NCBI RefSeq assembly: GCF_002155975.1
Contig: NZ_MUMI01000039.1
Location: 1 to 51,203 of the forward strand
Length of the DNA: 51,203 nt
From: Amycolatopsis kentuckyensis
GTDB taxonomy: Bacteria > Actinomycetota > Actinomycetes > Mycobacteriales > Pseudonocardiaceae
Direction: 5' to 3'
Notes under the pieces: model-generated
Told to the model about the DNA's origin: nothing
The model's input: the letters and a program-made list of their open reading frames with translations, nothing else
Database searches by the model: none
Made by a program: the position numbers and the translations under genes
Shown here: piece by piece, positions 33,267-41,831 of the stretch
Position numbering within the stretch: the stretch's first letter is position 1
Layout of the letters: the number at the start of each line of letters is the position of its first letter

Positions 33267-35576
33267 GTGAGGGATGACGGTGGCTTGAGAACTCGACGAG
33301 ACCTGACGAGTTACGTGGGCCGCGCCGAGGACGAGGCCCGAGTGCGGCGTCTGCTCGGCGAAGCCCGCCTGGTCACGCTGACCGGCCCGGGTGGAGTGGG
33401 CAAGACCCGGCTCGCCGGCCGCGTCGCCAGCTCGGTGACCCGGGCGTACCCCGGCGGTGTGGTCGTGGCCGGTCTCGCCGGGTTGCGCGACGGCACGATG
33501 GTCACCCGTACGCTCGCCGACTGCCTCGGCCTGCACGACACGGCGGGCCGGACCGCCCGGGACACCCTGCGGGCCCATCTGCGCGACCAGCGGGTGCTCG
33601 TGCTGCTGGACAACTGCGAGCACCTCGTCGCCGACTGCGCCGAGCTGGTCGACGACTTGCTGCGAGCGTGCCCGGACCTGGGAGTCCTGGCCACCAGCCG
33701 GTGTTCGCTGGGGGTCGCGGGAGAGCGGATCGTGCCGCTCGCGCCCCTGGCCGTCCCTCCGGAGACCGTCTTGACGGTCGACGACGCGATCGCCTACGAC
33801 GCGGTGCGGCTCTTCACCGACCGGGCGGCGGAGGTGCTGGCCTCGTTCCAGCTCACCGAGGACGACGTGGCGGCGGTGGTGCGGTTGTGCCGGCAGGTGG
33901 AGGGCCTGCCGCTGGCGGTCGAGCTGGCCGCGGCACGCATCCGGGCGCTCTCGCCCGGCCAGATCGCCGAACGGATGGGAAACAGCCTCGCGCTGCTGAC
34001 CACCGGCGCGCGGTCCCTGCCCGAGCGGCACCGCAGCTTGCGGGCCACCATCGAGTGGAGTCATTCGCTGTGCACGGACGTCGAGCGCGCGGCCTGGGAG
34101 TGCTGCTCGGTGTTCGCGGGTGCGTTCGACCTCTCCGCGGCCGAGGACGTTTGCGCGGTCTCGGGCCTCGACGGCTTCGCGGTCCTGGACGCCGTGGACG
34201 GCTTGGTCGACAAGTCGGTGCTGCTGCGGGTCGAAGGAACGACCGGCGTTCGGTACCGGATGCCGGAGGCGTTGCGGGAGTTCGGTCAGGAACGGCTGGC
34301 CGCCATCGGGACCGCCGACGTGGTGGCCCGGCGGCATCGTGACCACAACGCACGGTCGCTCGAGCAGGCCGACGCCGGCTGGTTCGGCCCGCGGCGCGAG
34401 GAGTGGTTCGCCCGCTTGTCCGAACAGCACGCCGACCTCCGCGCGGCGCTGGCGTGGTCCCTGCGGAGCCCCGGCGAGGCCGTGGTCGCGCTGCGGATGG
34501 CCAGCGGGGTGATCGAGTATTGGCTGGCCAGGGGCGCCGCGGGGGAGATCCGGGAGTGGCTCGACCGCGCGCTCGCCGTCGCCGCCGACGACGCCCCCGG
34601 CCGGGCGACGGCGCAGGCGCGTGCGGCTCTCTGTGCCGCCCTGCACGCGGATCTGGACGGGGCCGGGCAACGGCTGAAGCTCGCCGAAGCCCTCGGCGAC
34701 GACGAGGCGAGGCCCGCCATCTGCCACGCGCGGGCCTTCGTGGCGATGCTGGCGGTCGAGCCGCACGCGCTGGAGAACGCCGCCGAAGCCGTGCGGATTT
34801 TCGGCGAGCGGGGAGCCGTCCGCCAGCAGCTGCATCCGATGTTCATCGCGGCGGTGGCCACGGCGTTCCGCGGCGACCTCGCCGGCGCCCGGCGCCTGCT
34901 GGCGGAGATGCTGCGGCTGTGCGAGTCGGCGATGGACGAGTGGTACCGGTCCATGGCCCTGTTCGGGCTGGGCACGGTCGAGATCTGCTTCGGCGGTGAC
35001 CTCGATGTCGGCGAGCGGGCGATGCGGGACGCACTGGAGATCGATCTGCGAGGGCCGGACGTGCTGTCGGCCGCGTACCGGGTGGATGGGTTGGCGTGGG
35101 CGTCGGCCAAGCGCGAAGACTGGCTGGGCGCGGCGAGCTTGTTCGGCACGGCGGCGACGTTGTGGGATCGGTGCGGCGCGGAGCCGGACGTCGCCGTGTC
35201 GCTGGCCCATCGGGAGCTGCTTGCGGCTACGCGCTGTGCGCTGGGCGAAGAGCGGTTCGAGAAGGTGTTCGCCGAGGGGCGCAGGCGAAATCCGCACGAC
35301 ATCCTGGCCACCCCGGTGTCGGCGGGGCGCGAGGAACTTGCCGATGACGCGGTGCTGCCGCCCCTGACCCGGCGCGAGTCGGAGATCGCCAGGTTGGTCG
35401 CGACCGGGTTGAGCAACCGCGAGATCGCCGTCCGCCTGGTCATCGCTCAGCGGACCGCGGAAACCCACCTTCAGCACATCTTGAACAAACTGGACTTCGC
35501 GAACCGGACCCAGGTCGCCATCTGGGTCAACGAGCAGCTCGGCACCCGGAGAGGACCCGGATCCGGCTCGCGGTGA
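33267..35576 (+). CDS. LuxR-family ATPase regulator (LAL-like, NB-ARC plus C-terminal HTH)
   Basis: This is a 769-residue regulator. The NTPase P-loop TGPGGVGKT lies near residue 40 and Walker B VLVLLDN near 111, with LATSR following (sensor). A winged-helix RMPEALREFGQERL block near 330 precedes a helical, TPR-like middle. The C-terminal LuxR HTH (LTRRESEIARLVATGLSNREIAVRLVIAQRTAETHLQHILNKL) is at about 700-750. GTG at 33267 was chosen because GGAGG lies 8 bp upstream; an in-frame ATG at 33246 lacks an RBS. The gene ends TGA at 35574-35576, directly abutting the stop of the convergent cutinase gene. It may respond to a sugar or aromatic ligand; its targets are not evident. Confidence 0.88.
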   Translation: MRDDGGLRTRRDLTSYVGRAEDEARVRRLLGEARLVTLTGPGGVGKTRLAGRVASSVTRAYPGGVVVAGLAGLRDGTMVTRTLADCLGLHDTAGRTARDTLRAHLRDQRVLVLLDNCEHLVADCAELVDDLLRACPDLGVLATSRCSLGVAGERIVPLAPLAVPPETVLTVDDAIAYDAVRLFTDRAAEVLASFQLTEDDVAAVVRLCRQVEGLPLAVELAAARIRALSPGQIAERMGNSLALLTTGARSLPERHRSLRATIEWSHSLCTDVERAAWECCSVFAGAFDLSAAEDVCAVSGLDGFAVLDAVDGLVDKSVLLRVEGTTGVRYRMPEALREFGQERLAAIGTADVVARRHRDHNARSLEQADAGWFGPRREEWFARLSEQHADLRAALAWSLRSPGEAVVALRMASGVIEYWLARGAAGEIREWLDRALAVAADDAPGRATAQARAALCAALHADLDGAGQRLKLAEALGDDEARPAICHARAFVAMLAVEPHALENAAEAVRIFGERGAVRQQLHPMFIAAVATAFRGDLAGARRLLAEMLRLCESAMDEWYRSMALFGLGTVEICFGGDLDVGERAMRDALEIDLRGPDVLSAAYRVDGLAWASAKREDWLGAASLFGTAATLWDRCGAEPDVAVSLAHRELLAATRCALGEERFEKVFAEGRRRNPHDILATPVSAGREELADDAVLPPLTRRESEIARLVATGLSNREIAVRLVIAQRTAETHLQHILNKLDFANRTQVAIWVNEQLGTRRGPGSGSR

Positions 35577-36461
35577 TCAGTGCAGCGGACAGGTGCCCCG
35601 GTACGCCGCGATGGCCGGGTCACGCGCGGGCAGCGGGCAGAGGAACTGCTCGTACCGGGTGTCCTCGTCGACGAAACGCTTCAGCCAGGAGATACTGTAC
35701 TCCGCGATCGTCGGGTTCGGCTTGGTCGGCGCCATGTGCCCGACGCCGGCGAGCAGCAGGTACGCCTTGTTCGAAGAGGATGGCAAGCTCTGGTAGAACG
35801 GCCGCGAGAATGTCCCGTCCGGGGCGATGAGGTCGTACTGGGCGCTCACGACGAAAGCCGGCACCCGGACATCGGAGAACGTCGTGTTCGGGCTCCAGCC
35901 GGTCAGCGGGATCGCGGCCTTGAGCGTGGGGGCCTTCCGGGCGGCGATCAGGGCACCGCCCCCGCCCATCGAATGCCCCATCACCGCCAGGCGGTTCCGG
36001 TCCACCCGGCCCTTGGCCTGACTCGAATCCGTGACGTAGCGCAGCGCCGCGAGCAGCTGCTCGGATCGGGCGTCCGGCGTGTCCTGCACACTGTTCGTGG
36101 AGATCGTGATGACGACGAAGCCCTGCGAGGCGAGGCGCGGGCCATACCAGGCGATCGCGGCTTCGGACTCGAGGAACCCCGGCGCGACCGCGACGGCGCC
36201 GAACGTGCCTTGGCTGGTGTCCGTCGGGAAGGAGATCGTCCCGCCACCGAACCCTTGGCCGGGGCCGACCCGCTCGGTGGCGATCGTGAATGGGCCGCGT
36301 TCTGCCGTGACCGACGCGGTGGTCGGGGCAGGGCCCCGCCCGAACGAGCTGTCTCCGCTGAGGTTCGGTGACGCCGACGCCTGCCCCGCGCCGGAAGCGG
36401 CCAGGAGAACAGCGGTCAGGGCGCCGGCAACTCGTGGCGTCCATCGTGGTTTCCGCAGCAT
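35577..36461 (-). CDS. Secreted cutinase / PET-hydrolase-like polyester hydrolase
   Basis: This is a 294-residue protein with a signal peptide to about residue 31 (ending ASA). The body matches actinobacterial cutinases: GFGGGTISFPT, GTFGAVAVAPGFLESEAAIAWYGPRLASQGFVVITI, and IAEYSISWLKRFVDEDTRYEQFLCP. The triad is readable as Ser164 (GHSMGGGG), Asp210 (QYDLIAP) and His242 (GVGHMAP). The oxyanion-hole residues Phe96 and Met165, the subsite Trp189 and the C-terminal disulfide pair Cys275/Cys291 are kept. It should hydrolyse cutin-like polyesters and possibly synthetic ones outside the cell. The residues after Phe96 (LESE) differ from the TAYQ/TADA type, so substrate preference may differ. ATG at 36461 follows GAGAGGA. 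A hairpin sits in its leader. Confidence 0.93.
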   Translation of the reverse strand: MLRKPRWTPRVAGALTAVLLAASGAGQASASPNLSGDSSFGRGPAPTTASVTAERGPFTIATERVGPGQGFGGGTISFPTDTSQGTFGAVAVAPGFLESEAAIAWYGPRLASQGFVVITISTNSVQDTPDARSEQLLAALRYVTDSSQAKGRVDRNRLAVMGHSMGGGGALIAARKAPTLKAAIPLTGWSPNTTFSDVRVPAFVVSAQYDLIAPDGTFSRPFYQSLPSSSNKAYLLLAGVGHMAPTKPNPTIAEYSISWLKRFVDEDTRYEQFLCPLPARDPAIAAYRGTCPLH

Positions 36462-36963
36462 TGCGAACGTCCTCTCGGGGAATCCTCCCGCTGAGTGCGG
36501 GAGGCCCAGGTATAGCGATCGCGTTCGCGTCCCCGCGTCGGGGAAAATACGTATCGAGCCACATCGGAGGAAGAAATGACGTCGTCGGCCGTGCTCGCCG
36601 GCGCGGCCGCACCGACGAAGTGGTGAGTTGCTGAAGCGGCTCGCGGCGATCCTGAGCTTGGCGCCGGCCCACGACTTGCAGCTACCCGCCTCCGGAGCCA
36701 ACCGCTGCCCCTCACCGGCGGGCACCGCGCGGCGCCGGGCGAGGACGGTCGAGTCGTGCCGACCGGCGCAATGGTCCGGCGGCCGCACCGGTTTCAGGAC
36801 GAAATGATCAACGACGCGCGAAACCAGCTGCGCTCGTCGGCGAACTCGACACCCGCCAGCCGATCCTCATCCGCTGCCTGCCGCCCGCGTCGTCCCTGGC
36901 GACGCGCGGCCGCGGTCCGAGCAGCCGCAGCATCGGAACCTGGCACCGCCACGCGAGACCCTC
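36462..36963. other. Intergenic region upstream of cutinase, no supported gene
   Basis: These 500 bp separate the cutinase start from the 3' end of the DHA2 transporter gene. They hold the cutinase promoter and the hairpin at 36484-36504; a smaller hairpin CCCCG-CGT-CGGGG lies near 36530-36542. Frames in 36.75-36.96 kb (both strands) look non-coding. Confidence 0.5.
36484..36504. promoter_or_regulatory. Inverted repeat in the cutinase leader
   Basis: CCTCCCGC-TGAGT-GCGGGAGG is an 8-bp perfect stem with a 5-nt centre, 22 bp before the cutinase ATG. It could be a repressor site over the transcription start or a leader hairpin. The Shine-Dalgarno sequence lies just downstream of it and is not part of the stem. 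Confidence 0.5.
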
Positions 36964-38367
36964 TCACCTTCCGGCCTCCAGCCCCACGGCAGCGGTGCTG
37001 CGCAAGGGTGTTTCCCGGATGCGCCAGGCCGCGACGGCAGCCACCGTCGCCACCACGGCGGCGACGGTGAAGATGCGCGACATGCCCGTCACCAGCGTGC
37101 CGCCGGTCAGCAGCGCGCCGAACACCGAGGTGCCGACGGCGCCGCCGATGGTCCGGAACATGGTCGTGTTCGCCGTCGCCACGCCGATCTCTTCGGCCGG
37201 GACCGTGTTCTGGGCGATCAACGTCATCATCTGCGTGCTCAGGCCGAGCCCGGCGCCGATGAGCACGAGCGCGGCGCTGGTGAGCCAGACCGGCGTGCCG
37301 GCGTGGACGGTGGCGAGCACCGCGCACCCCGCGGCCATGCCGGCGGCGCCGATGACGGGGAAGATCCGGTAGCGGCCGGTCCGGCTGCTCACTCGTCCGG
37401 CGACCTGGGACGCGACCACGACGGCGAGGGTCATCGGGAGCAGCAGCGTTCCGGAAGCGGAGGCCGACGCGCCCTGCACGGCCTGCTGGAACAGCGGCAC
37501 GAAGGTGATCGTGCCGAAGCTGATGACGCCGACCACGAAGATGATGACGGTGGTCAGCCGGATGTTCCGCTGGGCGAACAAGGTCAGCGGCAGGACGGGC
37601 TCGCGGCTTCGCCGTTCCACCCACACGAAAGCGCCGAAAGCCACCACGGTGACCGGCGCCAGAACGGCCGCGAAGCCCGTGCCGGTGGTGAGCAGGAGCA
37701 GGCCGGTGATGGCGGTCGTGAGCAGCAGCGCGCCGCCGACGTCCAGGTGTGCCCGGCGTCGCGGTGTCGGCGGTACCACGAGAACGAACGCGGTGGCGGC
37801 GAAGACCACCAGACCGAGCGGGAGGTTGAGGTAGAAGTTCCAGCGCCAGCCCAGCAGGCTCGTGACGACGCCGCCGAAGAGCGGGCCGCCGATCTGGCCG
37901 GCGGCCATGACACCGGCCGTCAGGCCCTGGTAGCGGCCGCGGTCGCGCAACGGCACCAGGACGCCGATCAGGGACAGTGCCCCGACGGCGAGCCCGCCGC
38001 CGCCGAGGCCCTGGACCGCGCGGAACGCGATCAGCTGCGTCATGTCCTGGGCGAACCCGCATGCCACGGAGGCGACGGTGAAGAGGGCGATCGCGCTCAG
38101 GTGCACGCGTTTGCGGCCGTAGAGGTCGCCGAGCTTGCCCCAGATCGGGGTGGACGCGGCCGTGGTCAGGGTGTAGGCGGTGACGACCCAGGACAGCCGG
38201 TCGAGGCCGCCGAGCTGGGCGACGATCGTGGGCATCGCGGTACCGACGACGGTGTTGTCGAGCATCGCGAGCAGCATGCCGAGCAGCAGCACGGCGAACG
38301 CCGCGCGCAGCCGCGCCGGGCTCATCGGTGCGGCGGCCGGGCGGGGACGCGGAGGGGAGATGACCAT
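36964..38367 (-). CDS. DHA2 family MFS drug exporter
   Basis: This is a 467-residue protein with about 14 hydrophobic segments. LLLGMLLAMLDNTVVGTAMPTI in TM1 is the DHA2 D-N-T-V-V-G-T-A-x-P signature. WVVTAYTLTTAASTPIWGKLGDLYGRKRV is the loop 2-3 motif. It is probably a proton-driven multidrug exporter. ATG at 38367 follows GGAGCGAAC. Eleven bp separate it from the cupin-hydrolase fusion gene upstream on the same strand, so the two form an operon. A divergent TetR gene with operator palindromes likely controls both. Confidence 0.92.
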   Translation of the reverse strand: MVISPPRPRPAAAPMSPARLRAAFAVLLLGMLLAMLDNTVVGTAMPTIVAQLGGLDRLSWVVTAYTLTTAASTPIWGKLGDLYGRKRVHLSAIALFTVASVACGFAQDMTQLIAFRAVQGLGGGGLAVGALSLIGVLVPLRDRGRYQGLTAGVMAAGQIGGPLFGGVVTSLLGWRWNFYLNLPLGLVVFAATAFVLVVPPTPRRRAHLDVGGALLLTTAITGLLLLTTGTGFAAVLAPVTVVAFGAFVWVERRSREPVLPLTLFAQRNIRLTTVIIFVVGVISFGTITFVPLFQQAVQGASASASGTLLLPMTLAVVVASQVAGRVSSRTGRYRIFPVIGAAGMAAGCAVLATVHAGTPVWLTSAALVLIGAGLGLSTQMMTLIAQNTVPAEEIGVATANTTMFRTIGGAVGTSVFGALLTGGTLVTGMSRIFTVAAVVATVAAVAAWRIRETPLRSTAAVGLEAGR

Positions 38368-38378
38368 GTTCGCTCCGC

Positions 38379-39656
38379 TCAGGCCAGGGAACCGAGGACG
38401 AGGCCGGCGATCCGGTCCGGCTGCTCGAGCTGTGGCTGGTGGCCCGCCTCGCGGACCACCGTGAACTCGGCGCCTTCGTCGTTTTCCCCGGCGAAGGCCG
38501 CCGCGTACGCGCGGCCGTAGGACAGGTCGGCGATTCCGTCGCTTTCGCCCCAGACGACCCGCACGGGCAAGCGCACCGATTCGAGCCGGGCACGCAGCGC
38601 GGGATCGTGCATGTACGGGTCGCCGGCGTAGCGGGTCAGGGCCGCGGCGTTGCCCTGCATCGCGGCGAGGCGCTCCGGCGGCAGCAGGGCGGGGTCCATC
38701 CGGAAGCGGTCGGGGGCGTGGAAGACGAAGTCGGCCAGCTTGTCCGGCGGCACCGTCGAGAGGTCCATGATCGGGTGGCCGTCGACGGTGATCCCGACGG
38801 GGTCCAGCAGCACGAGCCGGCCGACGCGGCGCGCTTCGCCGGCGTCGCGGGCCGCCTGCTCGTCGACGCCCATCTGCGCCGCGATCCATCCCCCGACCGA
38901 GTTTCCGGCGACGAGGACGTCGGGCAGGCCGAGCTCCTCGAGCAGCCGGCGGAAAATCCGGGCGAGACCCGGCACATCGGTGTCGGCGGCCGGGGTGCCG
39001 TCGAAGCCGGGGATGACCGGCGTGAGCACCCTCGCCCCGCGCGCGGCGAGCACGGCGGCCAGGCCGGCGACCGACGCCGGGCCCGCTCCGCCGTGCAACA
39101 ACAGGACCGGCCGCCCGGCGCCGCGGTCCTCCACCCGCAGCACCACGTCGTCGAGGCGGACGTCCGTGGTTTCCGGCTCGGCCACCGGCGTCTCGCCGGC
39201 GTACGTGGTGGCCGGTTCGGTGTGGTAGCGGGCCATGATTTCGGTGATCTCGGCGCCCTGCGCGGGCCGCCCCGCCTTCTCGGCGAACGCGCGAAGGTCG
39301 CGGAAGTACTGGACGTACAGGTCCGGCGTGAAGGTGTTGAGGATGACCGCGGGTTCGTCGCCCGGGTTGGCGAAGGTGTGCGGCGCGCCCGGCGGCACCA
39401 TGACGAGGGTTCCGGCGGGGGCGTCGTGGGTTTCCTCGCCCACGGTGAAGCGGGCCGTGCCACGGACGACGTAGAAGCCCTCGTCGTGCTGGGCGTGCCG
39501 GTGCTGGGGCGGGCCGGCCGTGTGCGGGGCGACGACGATCTCGCCCAGGCCCAGCCGGTGGCCGGTGGTGCTGCCGTCCTCGAGGATCCGCAGCTGGATC
39601 GGGCCGGTGAGGGTGAGCTCGCCGTCCTCGGGGCCGACGATCGCGATGCGTGTCAT
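38379..39656 (-). CDS. Cupin-alpha/beta-hydrolase fusion protein
   Basis: This is a 425-residue protein. Residues about 1-120 are a cupin barrel (PPQHRHAQHDEGFYVVRGTARFTVGEE...PPGAPHTFANPGDEP) with the metal-binding His/Glu pattern HRH...E...H. Residues about 165-425 are an alpha/beta hydrolase: LLLHGGAGPASVAG, nucleophile elbow AGNSVGGW near 252 (Asn-Ser-Val instead of the more common His-Ser-x), acid in VVWGESDGI, His in REAGHQPQLEQPD. ATG at 39656 (MTRIAIVGPEDG) has GGTGGAAC in front. The fused cupin may bind ligand or act on the same substrate. It is co-transcribed with a DHA2 exporter and is divergent from a TetR gene. Confidence 0.88.
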   Translation of the reverse strand: MTRIAIVGPEDGELTLTGPIQLRILEDGSTTGHRLGLGEIVVAPHTAGPPQHRHAQHDEGFYVVRGTARFTVGEETHDAPAGTLVMVPPGAPHTFANPGDEPAVILNTFTPDLYVQYFRDLRAFAEKAGRPAQGAEITEIMARYHTEPATTYAGETPVAEPETTDVRLDDVVLRVEDRGAGRPVLLLHGGAGPASVAGLAAVLAARGARVLTPVIPGFDGTPAADTDVPGLARIFRRLLEELGLPDVLVAGNSVGGWIAAQMGVDEQAARDAGEARRVGRLVLLDPVGITVDGHPIMDLSTVPPDKLADFVFHAPDRFRMDPALLPPERLAAMQGNAAALTRYAGDPYMHDPALRARLESVRLPVRVVWGESDGIADLSYGRAYAAAFAGENDEGAEFTVVREAGHQPQLEQPDRIAGLVLGSLA

Positions 39657-39666
39657 GTTCCACCAT

Positions 39667-39742
39667 TCATGAGAGTTAACTTTCATGAGGAAGGTAGACC
39701 CTCATCTAGCCTTCGTGCAAGTGGACTCTTATGATGAGAGTC
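39667..39742. promoter_or_regulatory. TetR operator region with two palindromes sharing the half-site ATGAGAGT
   Basis: ATGAGAGTTAACTTTCAT (39669-39686) is a near-perfect palindrome with one mismatched pair, extended by TC/GA on the outside. GACTCT-TATGATG-AGAGTC (39724-39742) is a second inverted repeat. The half-site ATGAGAGT occurs in both (39669, 39734). Both lie between the cupin-hydrolase and TetR genes, one close to each start. This is the expected operator arrangement for the TetR repressor. Confidence 0.7.
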
Positions 39743-39767
39743 AGCTCAACTACGAGAGGTGGCGAAG

Positions 39768-40370
39768 GTGGACGGCGGACGGGTCAACCAAAAGCGGCGG
39801 ACGCGCAACGCGATCGTGGCGGCCGCCACCGAGCTCGTCCGGGGCGGCCGCTCGGTGACGATGCCCGAGGTCGCGAAAGCGGCGGAGGTGTCCGAGGCGA
39901 CGGCCTACCGCTACTTCCCGGACCTGGCGAGCCTGCTGCGCGAAGCTGTCGCGGGGACGCTGTTCGACCCGGCGGAGGCGCTGGCTCCGCTCGCGGACTC
40001 CGCCGATCCCGTCGCTCGCGTCGCGGCCGCGACGGAACACTTGCTGCGTCACGTGCTGACGCACGAGAGCGCGGTCCGCGCGATGATCGCGGCGACCATC
40101 ACCCGGCCCGCCGACACCGCCGGGCGTCCTGGCCTGCGCTTCGGTCTCATCAACGAGGCTCTCGCGCCGCCGGCCGACCTGAGCGACCTCGACGCGTCCG
40201 GATTGGCTCAGCTGAAGCGGGATCTCGCAGTCGTCATGAGTGCCGAGGCGCTGTTCGGGCTCACCGATCTCCATCGCCTGCCGCCCGAAGAAGCCGTCCG
40301 CAGTGTGGTCCACACTGCGGCGACGCTCACCAAAGCCGCTCTCGGCGAGAGGGCGAGGACGCCCTGCTGA
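39768..40370 (+). CDS. TetR/AcrR family transcriptional regulator
   Basis: This is a protein of about 200 residues with the TetR HTH TRNAIVAAATELVRGGRSVTMPEVAKAAEVSEATAYRYFPDLASLLREA at about residues 9-55. GTG at 39768 has GAGAGG 8 bp before it. A GTG at 39759 is an in-frame alternative with no spacing for an RBS. It is divergent from the cupin-hydrolase/DHA2 operon, with palindromic sites between. It probably represses that operon until an exported or hydrolysed compound binds. Confidence 0.9.
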   Translation: MDGGRVNQKRRTRNAIVAAATELVRGGRSVTMPEVAKAAEVSEATAYRYFPDLASLLREAVAGTLFDPAEALAPLADSADPVARVAAATEHLLRHVLTHESAVRAMIAATITRPADTAGRPGLRFGLINEALAPPADLSDLDASGLAQLKRDLAVVMSAEALFGLTDLHRLPPEEAVRSVVHTAATLTKAALGERARTPC

Positions 40371-40642
40371 CCGGCTTCCGGGTGGCACATCGGCGCGCTG
40401 GCCGGTGAGGGCGCCGAGGGCCGGGAGAGCCAGCTGGCTGTATAACGCCCTATGCACCACCGCACCACGTTGTTCCTGGTAGCGCTGACGCTGGTTGATC
40501 GTCACAGACGGTGGGACCCGTCGGATCGCGTCCAGCGGGGAGGGCTCGCGGCCCCGTTGATCTCGAACGGGCAGGATGTGGTGCGGGGAGTCGTGCCTGC
40601 CGGACGCGCGATCCCGTTCCCGGCCCGAGGATTGGACGCGCA
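40371..40642. other. Spacer after TetR gene
   Basis: About 270 bp hold no supported gene. A short hairpin-free, moderately GC-rich stretch precedes the next gene, for which this would be the promoter region. Confidence 0.4.
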
Positions 40643-41434
40643 ATGGGACGCTCGTCGGTGTTCACCTTCCAGTACATCGCCATCGACACGGAGGCTGGTG
40701 TCACGCCGGAGGAGTTCGAGACCTTCGTGCGTGGTGAAGGCGTTCACCTGCCCTTGTACCCGGGGTGGCGGTGGACTCTGCTGCGCGGGTTGCGCGGAGA
40801 GCGGACCGGGCAGTACCTGATGTTGTACGAGATCGAGAGCGCCGAGCAGCGCGACCGCTACGTCACGGCCCGGGGTGAGCAGACCGAGCCGGCCCGGGAG
40901 TTCTGGGCGCGGCACCCCGAGGCGGAGGCGGTGCTGGCGCGGTGGCGGCGGCTGGGCACGTTCGGTGAGCTGCCGACGTTGTTCACCGACTACCGGCTGC
41001 TGGCCGACAATCCGCGGAGCACGGTCACGCCCGGCCCCCGCTACCGCGACCGCCCGGGGGAGGAGCCCGTCGCCCGGGTCATCGGGATCCACAACCTGGC
41101 ATTGCGCGCCGGTGTGACCGAGGAGATGTTCGACCGCTTCATCGCCGAGAACCACCACCGGATCGACGACTACCCGGACTGGCGGTTCCACGTGCTCAAG
41201 GGCGAGCGGGGCAACCGCCTCGACCAGTACGTGATGATGATGGAGATCGCGAGCCTGGACGCGCTGGACGTCTTCTACCCCGAGCCCGACATCGCCACCG
41301 GCGAGGCCGCGGAGTTCGCGGCCGCCCACCGCGACACCAAGCAGATGTACGAGGAGTGGAAGCAGCTGGCCTCGTTCTCGGGCTCGCCGCAGATCTACAC
41401 GGACTACCTCGCCGTCGCGGAGAACCCGGCGTAG
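40643..41434 (+). CDS. Tandem-duplicated protein, probably Dabb/EthD-like ferredoxin fold
   Basis: This is a 263-residue protein built from two similar halves of about 125 residues. Each starts with a strand and EEF/EMF helix (AGVTPEEFETFV, AGVTEEMFDRFI), continues with YPGWRWTLLRGLRGERTGQYLMLYEIES or YPDWRFHVLKGERGNRLDQYVMMMEIAS, and ends ELPTLFTDYRLLADNP or GSPQIYTDYLAVAENP. The pattern and size fit a duplicated alpha/beta barrel of the dimeric ferredoxin-like type. No catalytic residues can be named. ATG at 40643 follows GAGGATTGGAC. The family identity is a guess; the duplication is seen directly. Confidence 0.75.
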   Translation: MGRSSVFTFQYIAIDTEAGVTPEEFETFVRGEGVHLPLYPGWRWTLLRGLRGERTGQYLMLYEIESAEQRDRYVTARGEQTEPAREFWARHPEAEAVLARWRRLGTFGELPTLFTDYRLLADNPRSTVTPGPRYRDRPGEEPVARVIGIHNLALRAGVTEEMFDRFIAENHHRIDDYPDWRFHVLKGERGNRLDQYVMMMEIASLDALDVFYPEPDIATGEAAEFAAAHRDTKQMYEEWKQLASFSGSPQIYTDYLAVAENPA

Positions 41435-41831
41435 TCCCGCACGACCGGGACGGGCCCGGGATCAGGTGGGGTGAGACCGACCTCGGCCGGTGGTGTCGCC
41501 CGCGATCGACGGGCCCGTCGTCGACACGCTCACCCGAGTGCAGGACCGCAGCGTGGAGCCGCACTAACGGCACGTCACGGACCGGTGTGCGTCGGTGGCC
41601 TAGGTGGGCCTCCGGTGGGATTCGCGGTGGTCAGGAGTCTGGCGGGGGTGGCTAACCTGGGGTGTCGCGGTGGTGGTGGTGCCGGTTCGCGCCACTGGCC
41701 CTGATCAGCGACCTGGAGCTGGGGTTGGTCAGCGGCGCCATCGTCGCCCCAGCGATCTCAGGGGGCGGGGAACGTTCGAACGCCATATGCCCGGCCGCTG
41801 GACTGCCTCATCACCACCGGCCCGCCTCCAT
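41435..41831. other. Gene-free stretch of about 400 bp
   Basis: I see no frame with a recognisable domain or RBS here. The plus-strand frames are short and proline/arginine rich. It separates two genes that converge here (the tandem-repeat protein gene and the membrane protein gene), so terminators are expected, but no long perfect hairpin was found. Confidence 0.4.
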
